DNA from: Micrococcales bacterium KH10
Lineage (GTDB): Bacteria; Actinomycetota; Actinomycetes; Actinomycetales; Cellulomonadaceae
Reading direction: 5' to 3'
Assembly (NCBI GenBank): GCA_900188465.1
Contig: FZPE01000002.1
Location: forward strand, 377,489 to 441,488
Length of the DNA: 64,000 bases
A program made the translations under genes and the position numbers. Shown piece after piece: positions 16,773 to 27,531 of the stretch. The notes under the pieces were generated by a model. That model was not told the DNA's origin. It saw only the letters and a program-made list of their open reading frames with translations, and did not search any database. The number at the start of each line of letters is the position of its first letter. The first letter of the stretch is position 1.

Positions 16773-18254
16773 TTGTCAGATCATGACCCTGCCGAACTGT
16801 GGCAGACCACATTCGAATTGCTGCGGAACCATCCCGACATTTCGCCGCGTCAGCTCGGAGTCGTCGGTCTGATCCAACCGATGGGCTATTTCGACAACAC
16901 TCTGCTGGTCGCAGTCGGTAGCGACAACACCCGTGACTACCTCGAAGCCAACCTTCGCCCGCTCATCGATTCATGTCTCAGCGAAGTTCTTGGCACTGAA
17001 GCAAAATACCTCGTCACCGTTGACACTGCGCTCAACCCGACGGCTGATGACTCGACACCAACCGATCAGGTACGCACCAATCCCATCCCAGTCGTCGCGC
17101 CCGAGCCTTATGGAACTCCAGCCGCTACCTATCCCGTGGCAAATCAACGAGATCCTTATGTCCAGGAGCCACCAGGACCGGTGCAAGTACAAAAAACCTC
17201 GCCGTCGTCCACGGCCGAACAGGGTCGGCTCAACCCGAAGTACACCTTCGACACCTTTGTGATTGGTTCATCCAACCGCTTTGCGCATGCTGCAGCGGTG
17301 GCGGTTTCCGAGTCCCCTGCTCGTGCCTATAACCCGCTGTTCATCTATGGCGATTCAGGGCTCGGCAAGACTCACCTGCTCCATGCCATCGGTCACTACA
17401 CCCTCGGTCTGTTTCCACACATGCGAGTGCGCTACGTCAACTCCGAGGAGTTCACCAACGATTTCATCAACTCGATCTCCGAAGGAAAGTCAGGGGCCTT
17501 CCAGCGGCGATACCGCGATGTCGATCTGCTGCTGATCGACGATATCCAGTTCCTGCAGGGCAAAGAACAGACCATGGAAGAGTTCTTCCATACTTTCAAT
17601 GCGCTGCACAACTCCAATAAGCAGATCGTACTGACCTCGGATCTGCCGCCAAAGCAACTCAACGGATTCGAAGACCGGCTCCGGTCCCGCTTCGAATGGG
17701 GTCTACTCACAGATGTTCAGCCGCCTGACTTAGAGACCCGTATCGCAATTTTGCGCAAGAAGGCCAGTGCGGAGCAGCTCAATGCTCCCGACGATGTGCT
17801 CTCGTACATCGCCTCACGAATCTCGTCTAATATTCGCGAACTCGAGGGCGCACTGATCCGTGTGACGGCATTCGCCAATCTGAACAAACAAGACGTCGAT
17901 CTCTCCCTGGCCGAAATAGTGCTCAAAGACCTGATCACAGACGACGCGGCACAGCAGATCACCGCAAGCACTGTTATCGCGCAAACAGCTAGTTACTTCA
18001 ATCTCACTATTGACGACCTATGCGGCAAATCCCGATCACGGTCCCTGGTCAACGCCCGTCAGATCGCCATGTATCTATGCCGCGAACTCACCGACTTGTC
18101 ACTGCCGAAAATTGGCCAGCAGTTCGGCGATCGTGACCACACCACTGTCATGCATGCAAACCGCAAGATAGCCGAACAGATGGCGGAACGCCGCTCCACC
18201 TACAACCAGGTGACAGAACTGACCGCACGAATCAAACAACAACACCGCATCTGA
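16773..18254 (+). CDS. dnaA: Chromosomal replication initiator DnaA
   Basis: A 493-residue AAA+ initiator. The N-terminal domain I ([16 protein letters not shown]) is followed by a linker, then the conserved start of domain [23 protein letters not shown]. Walker A is [15 protein letters not shown] and Walker B is [13 protein letters not shown]. Domain IV has the DnaA-box reading helix [20 protein letters not shown] chose TTG 16773 because AAGGAG lies 8 nt upstream. The ATG at 16722 falls on a DnaA box and adds an atypical N-terminus. Confidence 0.96.
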   Translation: MSDHDPAELWQTTFELLRNHPDISPRQLGVVGLIQPMGYFDNTLLVAVGSDNTRDYLEANLRPLIDSCLSEVLGTEAKYLVTVDTALNPTADDSTPTDQVRTNPIPVVAPEPYGTPAATYPVANQRDPYVQEPPGPVQVQKTSPSSTAEQGRLNPKYTFDTFVIGSSNRFAHAAAVAVSESPARAYNPLFIYGDSGLGKTHLLHAIGHYTLGLFPHMRVRYVNSEEFTNDFINSISEGKSGAFQRRYRDVDLLLIDDIQFLQGKEQTMEEFFHTFNALHNSNKQIVLTSDLPPKQLNGFEDRLRSRFEWGLLTDVQPPDLETRIAILRKKASAEQLNAPDDVLSYIASRISSNIRELEGALIRVTAFANLNKQDVDLSLAEIVLKDLITDDAAQQITASTVIAQTASYFNLTIDDLCGKSRSRSLVNARQIAMYLCRELTDLSLPKIGQQFGDRDHTTVMHANRKIAEQMAERRSTYNQVTELTARIKQQHRI

Positions 18255-18686
18255 GCGGTATCCACAACCCTCAATCTCAACTTCACGTTGCAAGAATCCC
18301 CAGTTGTGGAAACCCCTGTGGACATCGGTGGAATAAATCACAATTCCTGGTGGATGAATGACAATCAATTGGGGGACAGCACGTGGACGTCACGCAAACT
18401 TCCACAACGAATCTAGGCGATCCACCGGTCATCCCCGAATGAAGTCACAACCGAGATTATTGTGATTACGTGGCTGCCGATCGGTTTCCACATTTTCCAC
18501 ACACCCTATGACTACTACTACATATTTATCCGAGCCAGAATTCACAGACCGTCATGAGGATGCAATCCTGCTCAGCATTGATTCCGTTTCGATGAAGTGA
18601 CCAACATACTTTTGCTATACACACCACACCCGGATGTGACGTAGGGTTACAGCCAGGTATGTCGTGACCAGATGATTTCGAGGTGA
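18255..18686. other. Origin of replication oriC (dnaA-dnaN intergenic)
   Basis: A 432-nt non-coding, locally AT-rich region with several DnaA-box-like sites. Plus-strand forms are GTATCCACA (18258-18266), ACTTCCACA (18398-18406, weak), GTTTCCACA (18484-18492) and TTTTCCACA (18493-18501). Minus-strand forms are TGTGGAAAC (18305-18313) and TGTGGACAT (18317-18325). Location between dnaA and dnaN and box density make this the chromosomal origin. Confidence 0.9.
18484..18530 (+). other. DnaA-trio-like basal unwinding element
   Basis: Two abutting DnaA boxes (18484-18501) are followed by a short spacer and then CTACTACTA (18512-18520) and an AT-rich CATATTTATC. The B. subtilis element has the same order: DnaA boxes, a short spacer, then repeated trinucleotides that read 3'-GAT-5' on the complementary strand. 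This is where DnaA is expected to begin strand opening. Confidence 0.6.
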
Positions 18687-19820
18687 ATGATGAAGTTCAG
18701 TTTGGAGCGTGACGTTCTTGCGGAAGCTGTCACCTGGACGGCTCGCACGTTACCTCAACGCCCTCCTGCTCCAGTGCTCTCAGGTGTGTTGATCAAGTCG
18801 GCAGAAAATGGTGCCATCTCATTGGCCACCTTCGACTACGAAGTATCGGCTCGTTCTGAAGTTCCTGCTGAGGTCACTGAGCCTGGAACGATTCTTGTAT
18901 CGGGCAAACTCCTCGCTGAGATCTCCCGGGCACTGCCCAACAAACCAGTTGAGGTGACCACCGAAGGCAGCAAAGCGTCGCTGGTTTGCGGTGCGAGCCG
19001 CTTCACATTGCTCACTATGCCCGTTGAGGAATACCCGACATTGCCGGAGTTGCCAGAGTTGGTCGGCTCCATTGATTCGGACGAGTTCACCCACGCGGTT
19101 GCACAGGTGACCGTTGCCGCATCCAAAGACGACACCCTCCCGCTGCTGACAACGGTGCGCGTGGAAGTCGAAGAAGACACGATCACCTTGCTCGCCACTG
19201 ACCGGTACCGTCTCGCGTTGCGCGAGATCAAGTGGCAGCCCGCACAGCCCGGGCTGTCCACAGCCGCATTGGTACGTGCCCGTACCTTGAGCGAAGCCGC
19301 TAAATCCTTCGGTTCTGCTGGACGAGTTGACGTTGGCTTGCAGGTCGGTGGCGGTATGGACCGCATCGGCTTTATGGCCGGCGGACGAGTCACCACTTCC
19401 CAGCTTGAAGATGGCGACTACCCGCATGTGCGTCGTCTCTTCCCAGAATCGACTCCGATCCAAGCGATTGTCGACACCCAAGCATTGATTGATGCAACCA
19501 AGCGTGTTGCACTGGTCGCTGAACGCAACAGTCCGATCCGACTGTCGTTCTCGGAGGGGCAAGTTGTTCTCGACGCCGGTCAGGGTGACGATGCTCAGGC
19601 ATCCGAGGTTCTCGAAGCAGAACTGACCGGTGAGGAGATCTCAGTTGCTTTCAATCCGCACTACCTGCTCGACGGTCTGACAGCCCTGGGCGAGCCGTTT
19701 GTTCGGCTGGGCTTCACTCACCCGAACAAGCCGGTGGAGTTCCTGGGTCAGAAGAGCGTCGATGGTGATGTAGTCGATGACTACCGCTATCTGCTTGTTC
19801 CGATTCGTTTCACTTCATAG
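18687..19820 (+). CDS. dnaN: DNA polymerase III beta sliding clamp
   Basis: A 377-residue clamp with three repeated domains, beginning MMKFSLERDVLAEAV and ending with the conserved YRYLLVPIRFTS. It tethers replicative polymerase and other partners to DNA. GAGGTGA lies just upstream; because of spacing the second ATG (18690) may be the real start. It is the first gene after oriC, with recF 39 nt downstream. Confidence 0.97.
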   Translation: MMKFSLERDVLAEAVTWTARTLPQRPPAPVLSGVLIKSAENGAISLATFDYEVSARSEVPAEVTEPGTILVSGKLLAEISRALPNKPVEVTTEGSKASLVCGASRFTLLTMPVEEYPTLPELPELVGSIDSDEFTHAVAQVTVAASKDDTLPLLTTVRVEVEEDTITLLATDRYRLALREIKWQPAQPGLSTAALVRARTLSEAAKSFGSAGRVDVGLQVGGGMDRIGFMAGGRVTTSQLEDGDYPHVRRLFPESTPIQAIVDTQALIDATKRVALVAERNSPIRLSFSEGQVVLDAGQGDDAQASEVLEAELTGEEISVAFNPHYLLDGLTALGEPFVRLGFTHPNKPVEFLGQKSVDGDVVDDYRYLLVPIRFTS

Positions 19821-19859
19821 GTAAGGCTCATTGCCCAGCACTGAGTCCGGTGGGTGACT

Positions 19860-21059
19860 ATGTTCGTCTCGCATCTTTCCCTGGTCGATTTTCGCTCCTA
19901 CGAGCATGTCGATGTCGAGTTGGGTGAAGGCATTAACGCCTTTGTCGGCCCCAATGGTCAGGGGAAAACCAATATCGTCGAGGCCATCGGCTACTTGGCG
20001 ACGTTGCGCAGTCACCGCGTTGCCAGTGAAATACCCCTGATCAGGGCCGGGACCGAGCGCGCGGTGATCCGATCGCGCATTGTTCGTGGTGATCGAGCAA
20101 GCACTGTCGAAGTTGAGATCGTTCCGGGAAAGAGTAACCGTGCGCGAATCAATCGCGGCTCGCTGACGCGAGCCCGGGACATTCTCGGACTGCTTCATGC
20201 GGTGACCTTCGCTCCGGAAGATCTCGTCCTCGTCAAAGGTGATCCAGATGCCCGTCGGGACTTTCTCGATGTGCTTTGTGTCCAGCTTGCACCACGTTTC
20301 GCTTCAGTACTGGCTGATTACGAGCGGGTGCTTCGGCAACGTAACACCTTGCTCAAAACAGCCTCTGGCCCGCGTCGCGGCAGCGATGAAGGCGGATTCG
20401 ATCTGCACACACTAGAGGTCTGGGATGCGAAACTGGCCCAGCTCGGCGCCAAGATCACGCATCTGCGACACGGGATTGTTCAGGAGCTCGCACCCCATAT
20501 CGCCCGTACCTATGATGAGGTCTCTGCTGGTCAGGGCGTCGCAACCGCGATGTATCGGTCGTCGTTGGATGCTTATGCCGATGACGAGCAAACCATCGGT
20601 GCCGCCACGACCATTTCAGAGGCCATGATCGAGGCCCAGTTACTCGACACGTTGGCGAAGCTTCGTGCCAAAGAACTGCAACGTGGGGTTACTCTTGTCG
20701 GGCCGCACCGCGATGATGTCGTCTTGACGATCAATGACCTGGCGGTGAAATCGTATGCGTCACACGGGGAGTCATGGTCGTTTGCACTGGCGTTGCGATT
20801 GGCTTCCTACGATCTGCTCACCGTCGGGCCGCAACATGAATCACACCAGTGGGTGCCGTGGGGCAATGACGCAGAACCAGTGATCATTCTGGATGATGTC
20901 TTTGCCGAACTGGATGTGAAACGGCGCGACCGCCTTGTCGAACGTGTGGCTCGTGCCAAACAAGTGTTGATCACGGCCGCGGTCGCCGAAGACGTTCCTG
21001 AGGGACTCGATGGACGCCGTTTTGATGTCATGCAGGCTGAGGTGACCCGTGTCCTTTGA
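19860..21059 (+). CDS. recF: DNA replication and repair protein RecF
   Basis: A 399-residue SMC-like ATPase for recombinational gap repair. It begins MFVSHLSLVDFRSYEHVDVE, with Walker A VGPNGQGKTNIVEAI at about residue 33 and a C-terminal D-loop/Walker B VIILDDVFAELDVKRRDRLV. The RecF hallmark GPHRDDVVLTIND is present. I prefer ATG 19860 to a GTG two codons earlier. It overlaps the DUF721 gene by 11 nt. Confidence 0.95.
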   Translation: MFVSHLSLVDFRSYEHVDVELGEGINAFVGPNGQGKTNIVEAIGYLATLRSHRVASEIPLIRAGTERAVIRSRIVRGDRASTVEVEIVPGKSNRARINRGSLTRARDILGLLHAVTFAPEDLVLVKGDPDARRDFLDVLCVQLAPRFASVLADYERVLRQRNTLLKTASGPRRGSDEGGFDLHTLEVWDAKLAQLGAKITHLRHGIVQELAPHIARTYDEVSAGQGVATAMYRSSLDAYADDEQTIGAATTISEAMIEAQLLDTLAKLRAKELQRGVTLVGPHRDDVVLTINDLAVKSYASHGESWSFALALRLASYDLLTVGPQHESHQWVPWGNDAEPVIILDDVFAELDVKRRDRLVERVARAKQVLITAAVAEDVPEGLDGRRFDVMQAEVTRVL

Positions 21060-21558
21060 GCCGCCTGATGTCACCGGTCCCGCCGCGGATCAGTTCGGCC
21101 GCACCATCTTGCAAAGAATCAAGTCCGCAGCTGCGGATCGCGGTGCCAAGCCACGGGCGAAATACTCCAAACCTCGTACCGATGCGACCGGCAATGTCAT
21201 CACGCGGGATCCGATGCTGCTCGGCGACTCGTTGCAAACTCTCGTCAACACTCACGGCTGGCGCGATCAACTATCGGTCGCAGCGGTGATCGGCCGGTGG
21301 CGTTCGATTGTGGGAGACCAGATCGCGGATCATTGCGAACCTCTGGAATTCTCAGACGGAACGTTGGTGGTACGGGCTTCGTCGACGGCTTGGGCCAGCC
21401 AGCTCAACCTATTGACGGGTCAGATGCTTGCGGCTTTTGCGCGAGAAGTCGGCGAGGATGTGGTGGCCGATATCAAAGTACTCGGTCCCTCGACACGATC
21501 GTTCAAACGTGGCGCGAAGTCAGTGCCGGGGCGCGGGCCTCGCGACACCTGGGGATAA
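21049..21558 (+). CDS. DUF721 (DciA-like) protein
   Basis: A 169-residue protein with a DUF721 domain at about 60-150 (WRSIVGDQIADHCEPLEFSD, then VRASSTAWASQLNLL). The family includes DciA, which loads the replicative helicase DnaB where DnaC/DnaI are absent. In actinobacteria it lies between recF and gyrB, as here. The N-terminal 50 residues are polar and probably disordered. The GTG start overlaps recF, so it is translationally coupled. Confidence 0.87.
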   Translation: MSFEPPDVTGPAADQFGRTILQRIKSAAADRGAKPRAKYSKPRTDATGNVITRDPMLLGDSLQTLVNTHGWRDQLSVAAVIGRWRSIVGDQIADHCEPLEFSDGTLVVRASSTAWASQLNLLTGQMLAAFAREVGEDVVADIKVLGPSTRSFKRGAKSVPGRGPRDTWG

Positions 21559-21902
21559 CTCCTGAGCTGAAGTCCACCTGGCGGCGAAGTCTGAACCCGA
21601 GAATGCGGCCCGCCGTGGATGGGCCTCGAAATTCGCCGTTGGTCGCATGATGCCCGGCACATGAGGGGGCCATCATGCCAAGGGGTTCAGCGCGTATAAG
21701 GGACCTTTCGCGCTCAAATACCGCAAAGTGGGGTGGTATTCGGGTAGGATCAGTGTGTTGTCCGATGGGTTGAAGGTGCTGAAGACCTCACAGTTAACAG
21801 TACGCAACGTGACGGGCACGGTGCGCCGAAATTGCTCAGCGCGTGGCCCGGATATCAATCGCGGGACCTACCTGTACGCAACAACAAGGAGTGACCACGG
21901 CT
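21559..21902. other. DUF721-gyrB intergenic region
   Basis: No gene is seen in these 344 nt. A short dyad, GCGCG-N14-CGCGC, lies near 21690, and a TAGGAT hexamer at 21745-21750 could be a gyrB -10 box. An AAGGAG ribosome binding site at 21886-21891 sets the gyrB start. Confidence 0.45.
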
Positions 21903-23951
21903 GTGACTGAGCCTGACACCGTCGCCGGTGAAACACAAGCAATCGACGAATCGCTGAATCACCGGGTCGAGGCGGACTACGACGCTAGCGCCATCACAGT
22001 TCTCGAGGGTCTCGAAGCTGTGCGCAAGCGTCCCGGAATGTACATCGGATCGACCGGAGAACGCGGTCTGCACCACTTGGTGTACGAGGTGGTAGACAAC
22101 TCTGTCGATGAATCCCTCGCCGGTTACTGCGATCACATTGAAGTGACACTGCTCGCTGACGGCGGAGTGAGAGTATCTGATAACGGCCGAGGCATTCCTG
22201 TTGCCATGCACCCGACCGAAGGCCGTCCCACGGTCGAGGTCGTCATGACAATCTTGCACGCCGGTGGAAAATTCGGTGGTGGCGGTTACGCCGTCTCCGG
22301 CGGTCTGCACGGTGTCGGCATTTCGGTGGTCAATGCACTGTCGACTCGCGTTGTCACGCAGGTGCGCCGCGATGGCCACCTCTGGACACAGGAATTCGCT
22401 GACGGCGGCAAGCCGGTGGCTGAACTCGTCCAAGGAGAACCGACCGAAGAGACCGGAACCACACAGACCTTCTGGGCTGACCCAGAGATCTTCGAGACAA
22501 CGCACTACGACTTCGAGACGCTGCGCGCTCGCTTCCAGCAGATGGCCTTCTTGAACAAGGGACTGCGCATCACGCTGGTCGACGAGCGTCCCGAGGCTGC
22601 GTCCGAAGACGAGGTCACGGGCGATGGGGTCGACGAGTCACGCACCGCACAGACTGTCTCGTATTGCTACGAGCGCGGTCTGATGGACTATGTGCAGCAC
22701 CTGAACACCACCAAGAAGTTCGAGATCGTCCACCCGGACATCATTGACATCGAGGCCGAAGACACCACGAAGCGCATCTCACTGGAGATCGCGATGCAGT
22801 GGACGAATGCGTACTCCGAGTCAGTGCACTCCTTTGCGAACACCATCTCCACCACCGAGGGCGGTACTCACGAAGAAGGATTCCGTGCCGCGCTGACCTC
22901 CTTGATCAACAGGTATGCCCGGGCGAAGGGTATTTTGAAGGACAAGGACGAGAACCTCACCGGTGATGACGTCCGTGAGGGATTGACCGCAGTGCTGTCC
23001 ATCAAACTCGGCGAACCGCAGTTCGAGGGTCAGACGAAGACCAAGCTCGGCAACACCGAGGCGAAGACTTTTGTGCAGTCCATCGTCAACGAGAAGCTCG
23101 GTGACTGGCTGGACTCGCACCCCAATGAAGCCAAGGATGTCATCCGTAAGGCGATTCAGGCCTCGCAGGCGCGACTCGCGGCACGCAAGGCACGCGAGGC
23201 GACTCGTCGTAAGGGCCTGCTCGAGTCGAACTCGATGCCCGGAAAGCTCAAAGACTGCCAATCGAATAAGGCGCAAGAGTGCGAGATCTTCATCGTCGAG
23301 GGCGATTCCGCAGGCGGTTCCGCGGTGCGTGGCCGCAACCCGCATAATCAGGCGATCATGCCGATCCGAGGCAAGATCCTGAACGTTGAGCGCGCTCGAC
23401 TGGACCGCGCACTGTCCAACGCCGAGGTTCAAGGACTGATCACGGCGTTTGGAACCGGCATCGGCGAAGACTTCGACCTGGAAAAACTGCGGTATCACAA
23501 GATCGTTCTGATGGCGGATGCTGATGTCGACGGCCAGCACATCTGCACTTTGTTGCTGACGCTGTTGTTCCGCTACATGCGGCCGCTGATCGAACACGGT
23601 CATGTCTACCTGGCACAGCCGCCGTTGTACCGCTTGAAGTGGTCCAACGCTGAGCACCAATTCGTTTACTCGGACAAGGAACGTGACGCTTTCTTGAAAC
23701 AGGGCCTGACCGAGGGCAAGCGCATTCCGAAGGAGAACGGCATCCAGCGCTACAAGGGTCTGGGCGAGATGGACTACTCCGAGTTGTGGGACACCACGAT
23801 GGATCCCGAAACCCGTACCTTGCTGCAGGTGACGCTATCCGACGCCGCGGCTGCCGATGAGATCTTCTCCGTTCTGATGGGCGAAGACGTCGAATCGCGC
23901 CGTGACTTCATTCAACGTAAAGCCAAGGACGTTCGGTTCCTCGATATCTAG
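21903..23951 (+). CDS. gyrB: DNA gyrase subunit B
   Basis: The 682-residue ATPase subunit of gyrase. The GHKL ATPase domain has [31 protein letters not shown] and [19 protein letters not shown]. The TOPRIM domain has [14 protein letters not shown] and the Mg2+-binding [12 protein letters not shown] 21903 lies 11 nt after AAGGAG; upstream in-frame starts at 21891 and 21843 are less well placed. Confidence 0.97.
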   Translation: MTEPDTVAGETQAIDESLNHRVEADYDASAITVLEGLEAVRKRPGMYIGSTGERGLHHLVYEVVDNSVDESLAGYCDHIEVTLLADGGVRVSDNGRGIPVAMHPTEGRPTVEVVMTILHAGGKFGGGGYAVSGGLHGVGISVVNALSTRVVTQVRRDGHLWTQEFADGGKPVAELVQGEPTEETGTTQTFWADPEIFETTHYDFETLRARFQQMAFLNKGLRITLVDERPEAASEDEVTGDGVDESRTAQTVSYCYERGLMDYVQHLNTTKKFEIVHPDIIDIEAEDTTKRISLEIAMQWTNAYSESVHSFANTISTTEGGTHEEGFRAALTSLINRYARAKGILKDKDENLTGDDVREGLTAVLSIKLGEPQFEGQTKTKLGNTEAKTFVQSIVNEKLGDWLDSHPNEAKDVIRKAIQASQARLAARKAREATRRKGLLESNSMPGKLKDCQSNKAQECEIFIVEGDSAGGSAVRGRNPHNQAIMPIRGKILNVERARLDRALSNAEVQGLITAFGTGIGEDFDLEKLRYHKIVLMADADVDGQHICTLLLTLLFRYMRPLIEHGHVYLAQPPLYRLKWSNAEHQFVYSDKERDAFLKQGLTEGKRIPKENGIQRYKGLGEMDYSELWDTTMDPETRTLLQVTLSDAAAADEIFSVLMGEDVESRRDFIQRKAKDVRFLDI

Positions 23952-24011
23952 CCGCGTGACAGTCCACAAGCGACCAGGTCCACGGCAAAGTAATGATGAA
24001 AGGTCTTGTCA

Positions 24012-26600
24012 GTGAGCGACGACCAAACCCCAGTAGTACCCCCTAGTAACCCGCTTGAACCGGATGACCCCGGCGCTATCGCGGTATCACGCGATCACGT
24101 AGAACAGGTGGACCTGCAGCTAGAGATGCAGCGTTCGTACCTCGACTACGCGATGTCGGTCATTGTTGGACGAGCGCTGCCTGACGTGCGCGATGGTCTC
24201 AAACCCGTGCACCGGCGTGTGCTGTACGCCATGTTCGACGGTGGGTACCGTCCGGACCGGGCATTCTCGAAGTGTTCGCGTGTGGTCGGCGACGTGATGG
24301 GTAAGTTCCACCCGCACGGGGACAGCGCGATCTATGACGCACTGGTGCGACTCGTCCAGGATTGGTCACTGCGCTACCCGCTGGTGGCAGGACAAGGGAA
24401 CTTCGGTTCACCGGGTAACGACCCGGCCGCAGCCCCGCGATACACCGAGTGCCGCATGGCACCGATCGCCATGGAGATGGTGCGCGATATTGATCGCGAC
24501 ACCGTGGACTTCCAGGACAACTATGACGGCCGCACCCAAGAGCCGGTGGTGTTGCCGGCTCGGTTCCCGAACCTTCTGGTCAACGGTTCCGCGGGTATCG
24601 CGGTGGGTATGGCCACGAATATTCCACCGCACAACCTGCGTGAGGTCGCTTCCGGTGTGCAGTGGCACCTCGACAATCCCGAGGCAAGCCCGGCAGAGTT
24701 GCTCGAAGCGCTGATCGAACGTGTCAAGGGCCCCGACTTCCCGACCGGTGCCACGATTCTGGGTCGGCGCGGCATCGACGAGGCGTACCGCACCGGACGA
24801 GGGTCGATCACCCAACGTGCTGTGGTCAACGTCGAGGAGATTCACGGCCGGATTTGCCTCGTCGTCACCGAATTGCCTTACCAGGTCAACCCGGACAACC
24901 TGGCAGAGAAGATCGCGCAACTCGTCAAAGACGGTCGCGTCCAGGGCATCGCCGATATTCGCGATGAGACTTCCGGACGTACCGGTCAGCGTCTGGTGAT
25001 CGTGCTCAAGCGTGATGCGGTTGCCAAGGTCGTGCTGAACAACCTGTACAAGCACACGCAGTTGCAGAACAACTTCTCCGCGAACATGTTGGCGCTCGTC
25101 GACGGGGTGCCGCGTGTGCTGAGCATCGACTCCTTCGTGCGGCACTGGACTAACCACCAACTCGATGTGGTGGTGCGTCGCACCAGGTTCTTGCTACAAG
25201 AGGCTGAGGAAAAGATCCACATTCTGCGCGGTTACCTCAAGGCATTGGATGCTTTGGACGAGGTCATCGCGCTGATCCGGGCATCGGCAACGGTTGACGA
25301 TGCACGCTCCGGTCTGATGTCGTTGCTCGAGATCGACGAGATCCAGGCCAACGCGATCCTCGCGATGCAACTGCGCCGCCTGGCTGCACTGGAACGTCAA
25401 AAGATCATCGACGATCACGACGAGCTGGAACGCCAGATCGCGGATCTGACCGATATCCTGGCTCGCCCGGAGCGCCAGCGCATGATCGTCGGCGACGAAC
25501 TCGCCGAAATCGTCGAGAAGTACGGCGATGACCGCCGCACCACCATCTTGCCGTTCGACGGCGAAGTGTCGATGGAAGACCTGATCGCCGAAGAGGAAAT
25601 GGTCGTCACCATCACCCGTGGCGGCTACGTCAAGCGCACCAAGATCGACCAGTATCGTGCGCAGCGTCGCGGTGGCAAGGGTGTGCGCGGTGCGCAACTG
25701 CGCGAAGACGACCTCGTCGATCACTTCTTCGTCACGTCGACGCACCATTGGCTGCTGTTCTTCACGAACCTGGGCCGGGTCTACCGGGCTAAAGGCTACG
25801 AACTGCCGGAGGGCGGCCGCGACGCCAAGGGTCAGCACGTGGCCAACCTGCTCGCCTTCCAACCCGGTGAGCACATTGCGCAGGTGCTGGACATTCCGAA
25901 TTACGAAGCCGCCGAGTACCTGGTGCTTGCCACGAAGCGCGGCTTGGTGAAGAAGACCCGTTTGAGTGAATACGATTCAAGTCGTTCCGGCGGTCTGATC
26001 GCTGTGAACCTGCGTGAGGATGCCGAAGGTGTGGCGGACGAGCTCGTCTCGGCACGATTGGTCAACGCTGATCAGGACGTGATCCTGGTTTCGCGTAAGG
26101 GCCAGTCGCTGCGCTTCGCCGCTACGGACGACGCGTTGCGTCCGATGGGTCGAGCAACATCCGGTGTGACCGGAATGAAGTTCCGCGGTGAGGACGAGCT
26201 GCTGACCCTCGACGTCATCACTGAGGGTGCGTACCTGTTCACCGTGACTCAGAACGGCATGGCCAAGCGCACCGAACTGGTCACCGATCAGTACCGCGTC
26301 CAAGGCCGCGGTGGCCTGGGCATCAAGGTGGCGACCTTGCCGGAAGCCAAGGGCGACTTGGTTGGTGCACTGGTGGTCAGCGACGACGATGAAGTGCTCG
26401 TCATTATGGAACGTGGCAAGATCGTGCGTAGTGCAGTGCGGGAAGTCAAGCCGACATCGCGTACTTCGCAGGGTGTGATCTTTGCTAAGCCCGACAAGAA
26501 TGACCGCATTATCGCGGTGGCACGCAATGCCGAACCTGAAGAGGACACGGAAGATTCGGAAGCTGTCACCAGCGAGGTCGTGCACAATAGTGACCAATAG
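24012..26600 (+). CDS. gyrA: DNA gyrase subunit A
   Basis: The 862-residue DNA-breaking subunit. The active-site region reads RYTECRM with the catalytic tyrosine. The quinolone-resistance region is [15 protein letters not shown], with Ser at the E. coli Ser83 position and Asp at the Asp87 position, the quinolone-susceptible residues. The C-terminal beta-pinwheel repeats include the GyrA box [11 protein letters not shown] 24012 has AAAGG at a good distance; TTG 24006 is also possible. It follows gyrB by 60 nt. Confidence 0.97.
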   Translation: MSDDQTPVVPPSNPLEPDDPGAIAVSRDHVEQVDLQLEMQRSYLDYAMSVIVGRALPDVRDGLKPVHRRVLYAMFDGGYRPDRAFSKCSRVVGDVMGKFHPHGDSAIYDALVRLVQDWSLRYPLVAGQGNFGSPGNDPAAAPRYTECRMAPIAMEMVRDIDRDTVDFQDNYDGRTQEPVVLPARFPNLLVNGSAGIAVGMATNIPPHNLREVASGVQWHLDNPEASPAELLEALIERVKGPDFPTGATILGRRGIDEAYRTGRGSITQRAVVNVEEIHGRICLVVTELPYQVNPDNLAEKIAQLVKDGRVQGIADIRDETSGRTGQRLVIVLKRDAVAKVVLNNLYKHTQLQNNFSANMLALVDGVPRVLSIDSFVRHWTNHQLDVVVRRTRFLLQEAEEKIHILRGYLKALDALDEVIALIRASATVDDARSGLMSLLEIDEIQANAILAMQLRRLAALERQKIIDDHDELERQIADLTDILARPERQRMIVGDELAEIVEKYGDDRRTTILPFDGEVSMEDLIAEEEMVVTITRGGYVKRTKIDQYRAQRRGGKGVRGAQLREDDLVDHFFVTSTHHWLLFFTNLGRVYRAKGYELPEGGRDAKGQHVANLLAFQPGEHIAQVLDIPNYEAAEYLVLATKRGLVKKTRLSEYDSSRSGGLIAVNLREDAEGVADELVSARLVNADQDVILVSRKGQSLRFAATDDALRPMGRATSGVTGMKFRGEDELLTLDVITEGAYLFTVTQNGMAKRTELVTDQYRVQGRGGLGIKVATLPEAKGDLVGALVVSDDDEVLVIMERGKIVRSAVREVKPTSRTSQGVIFAKPDKNDRIIAVARNAEPEEDTEDSEAVTSEVVHNSDQ

Positions 26601-26657
26601 CGTGCACCGTGCACGATGATTCGGGTGCCGGGAATCGATGCAGAAGGTTAGGGAACC

Positions 26658-27362
26658 GTGGCTAAGGGCAATAAGACAAACGCAAAGTCGGGAACGACTT
26701 CCAGTGCTGTGACCGAGACAACCGACGAGGCTAATGCGTCGAGTACGGGCACGGCACCAGTGCGGCGCTCTGCCAAGGCTGTGACGCAAGGCACCGCTGT
26801 GGTCAGCCAAGATAGTGCTGCTCAGGCAGAAGATGTTGCAGCCTCAGCACCAACTCCTGCGACTCCCGCAGGGGCGGCAAGTGGTGCTACACGCAGCGCG
26901 GACGCCGCCGGTACCGCTAAGCGTGGTGGTGCTGACAAGAAGTCCGCTGGTATTGCGGGGGGTGCTGCGGGTGTGGCAGCGCAGGGCAAGTCAGCTGCTG
27001 GTCCGCGGCGGGTGCGCCTGACGGTATCGCGGCTTGACCCGTGGTCGGTGCTGAAGTTCTCGTTCCTGATCTCGTTCGCGGTGGGCATCATGATCGTCGT
27101 TGCAGCGGCGATCTTCTGGCTGATCTTGGACGGAATGCACGTCTTCACCTCAATCGACGACACCATTGCGGAGATTGCAGGTGACGCTGAGAAGTTCAAT
27201 ATCCTGCAGTGGGTGACCTTCGAGCGGACCATGTCAATGGCGACGATTGTTGCCCTGATTGATGTGGTGGTTCTCACGGTCCTATCCACTGTTTTCTCCC
27301 TGTTGTATAACCTGACAGCGACGCTAGTGGGCGGTGTGACGGTCACGTTGACCGACGAGTAA
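26658..27362 (+). CDS. DUF3566 membrane protein
   Basis: A 234-residue protein like Rv0007 of M. tuberculosis, which follows gyrA there too. The first 115 residues are Ala/Ser/Thr-rich and low complexity. The DUF3566 domain follows: LTVSRLDPWSVLKFSFLISF, a first membrane helix, an extracytoplasmic loop, a second helix (IVALIDVVVLTVLSTVFSLL), and the ending VGGVTVTLTDE. The function is unknown; homologues have been linked to cell division and envelope processes. Confidence 0.88.
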   Translation: MAKGNKTNAKSGTTSSAVTETTDEANASSTGTAPVRRSAKAVTQGTAVVSQDSAAQAEDVAASAPTPATPAGAASGATRSADAAGTAKRGGADKKSAGIAGGAAGVAAQGKSAAGPRRVRLTVSRLDPWSVLKFSFLISFAVGIMIVVAAAIFWLILDGMHVFTSIDDTIAEIAGDAEKFNILQWVTFERTMSMATIVALIDVVVLTVLSTVFSLLYNLTATLVGGVTVTLTDE

Positions 27363-27449
27363 TAGGCGAGTTTGAGTGCGGCGGAAAACTAGGGTAAGGT
27401 CATACGCCGTGACCCCATCGAGTTGGTGATCTTTCGGGGTGGCACATTC

Positions 27450-27523
27450 GGGCCTTTAGCTCAGGCGGTTAGAGCGCTTCGCTGATAACGAAGAGGTCGG
27501 AGGTTCAAGTCCTCCAAGGCCCA
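27450..27523 (+). tRNA. tRNA-Ile (GAT)
   Basis: A 74-nt cloverleaf. The acceptor stem GGGCCTT pairs with AAGGCCC, the discriminator is A, the anticodon arm CTTCG-CTGATAA-CGAAG gives anticodon GAT, and the T arm GGAGG-TTCAAGT-CCTCC is standard. CCA is not encoded. Confidence 0.97.
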
Positions 27524-27531
27524 CGGTCGTC

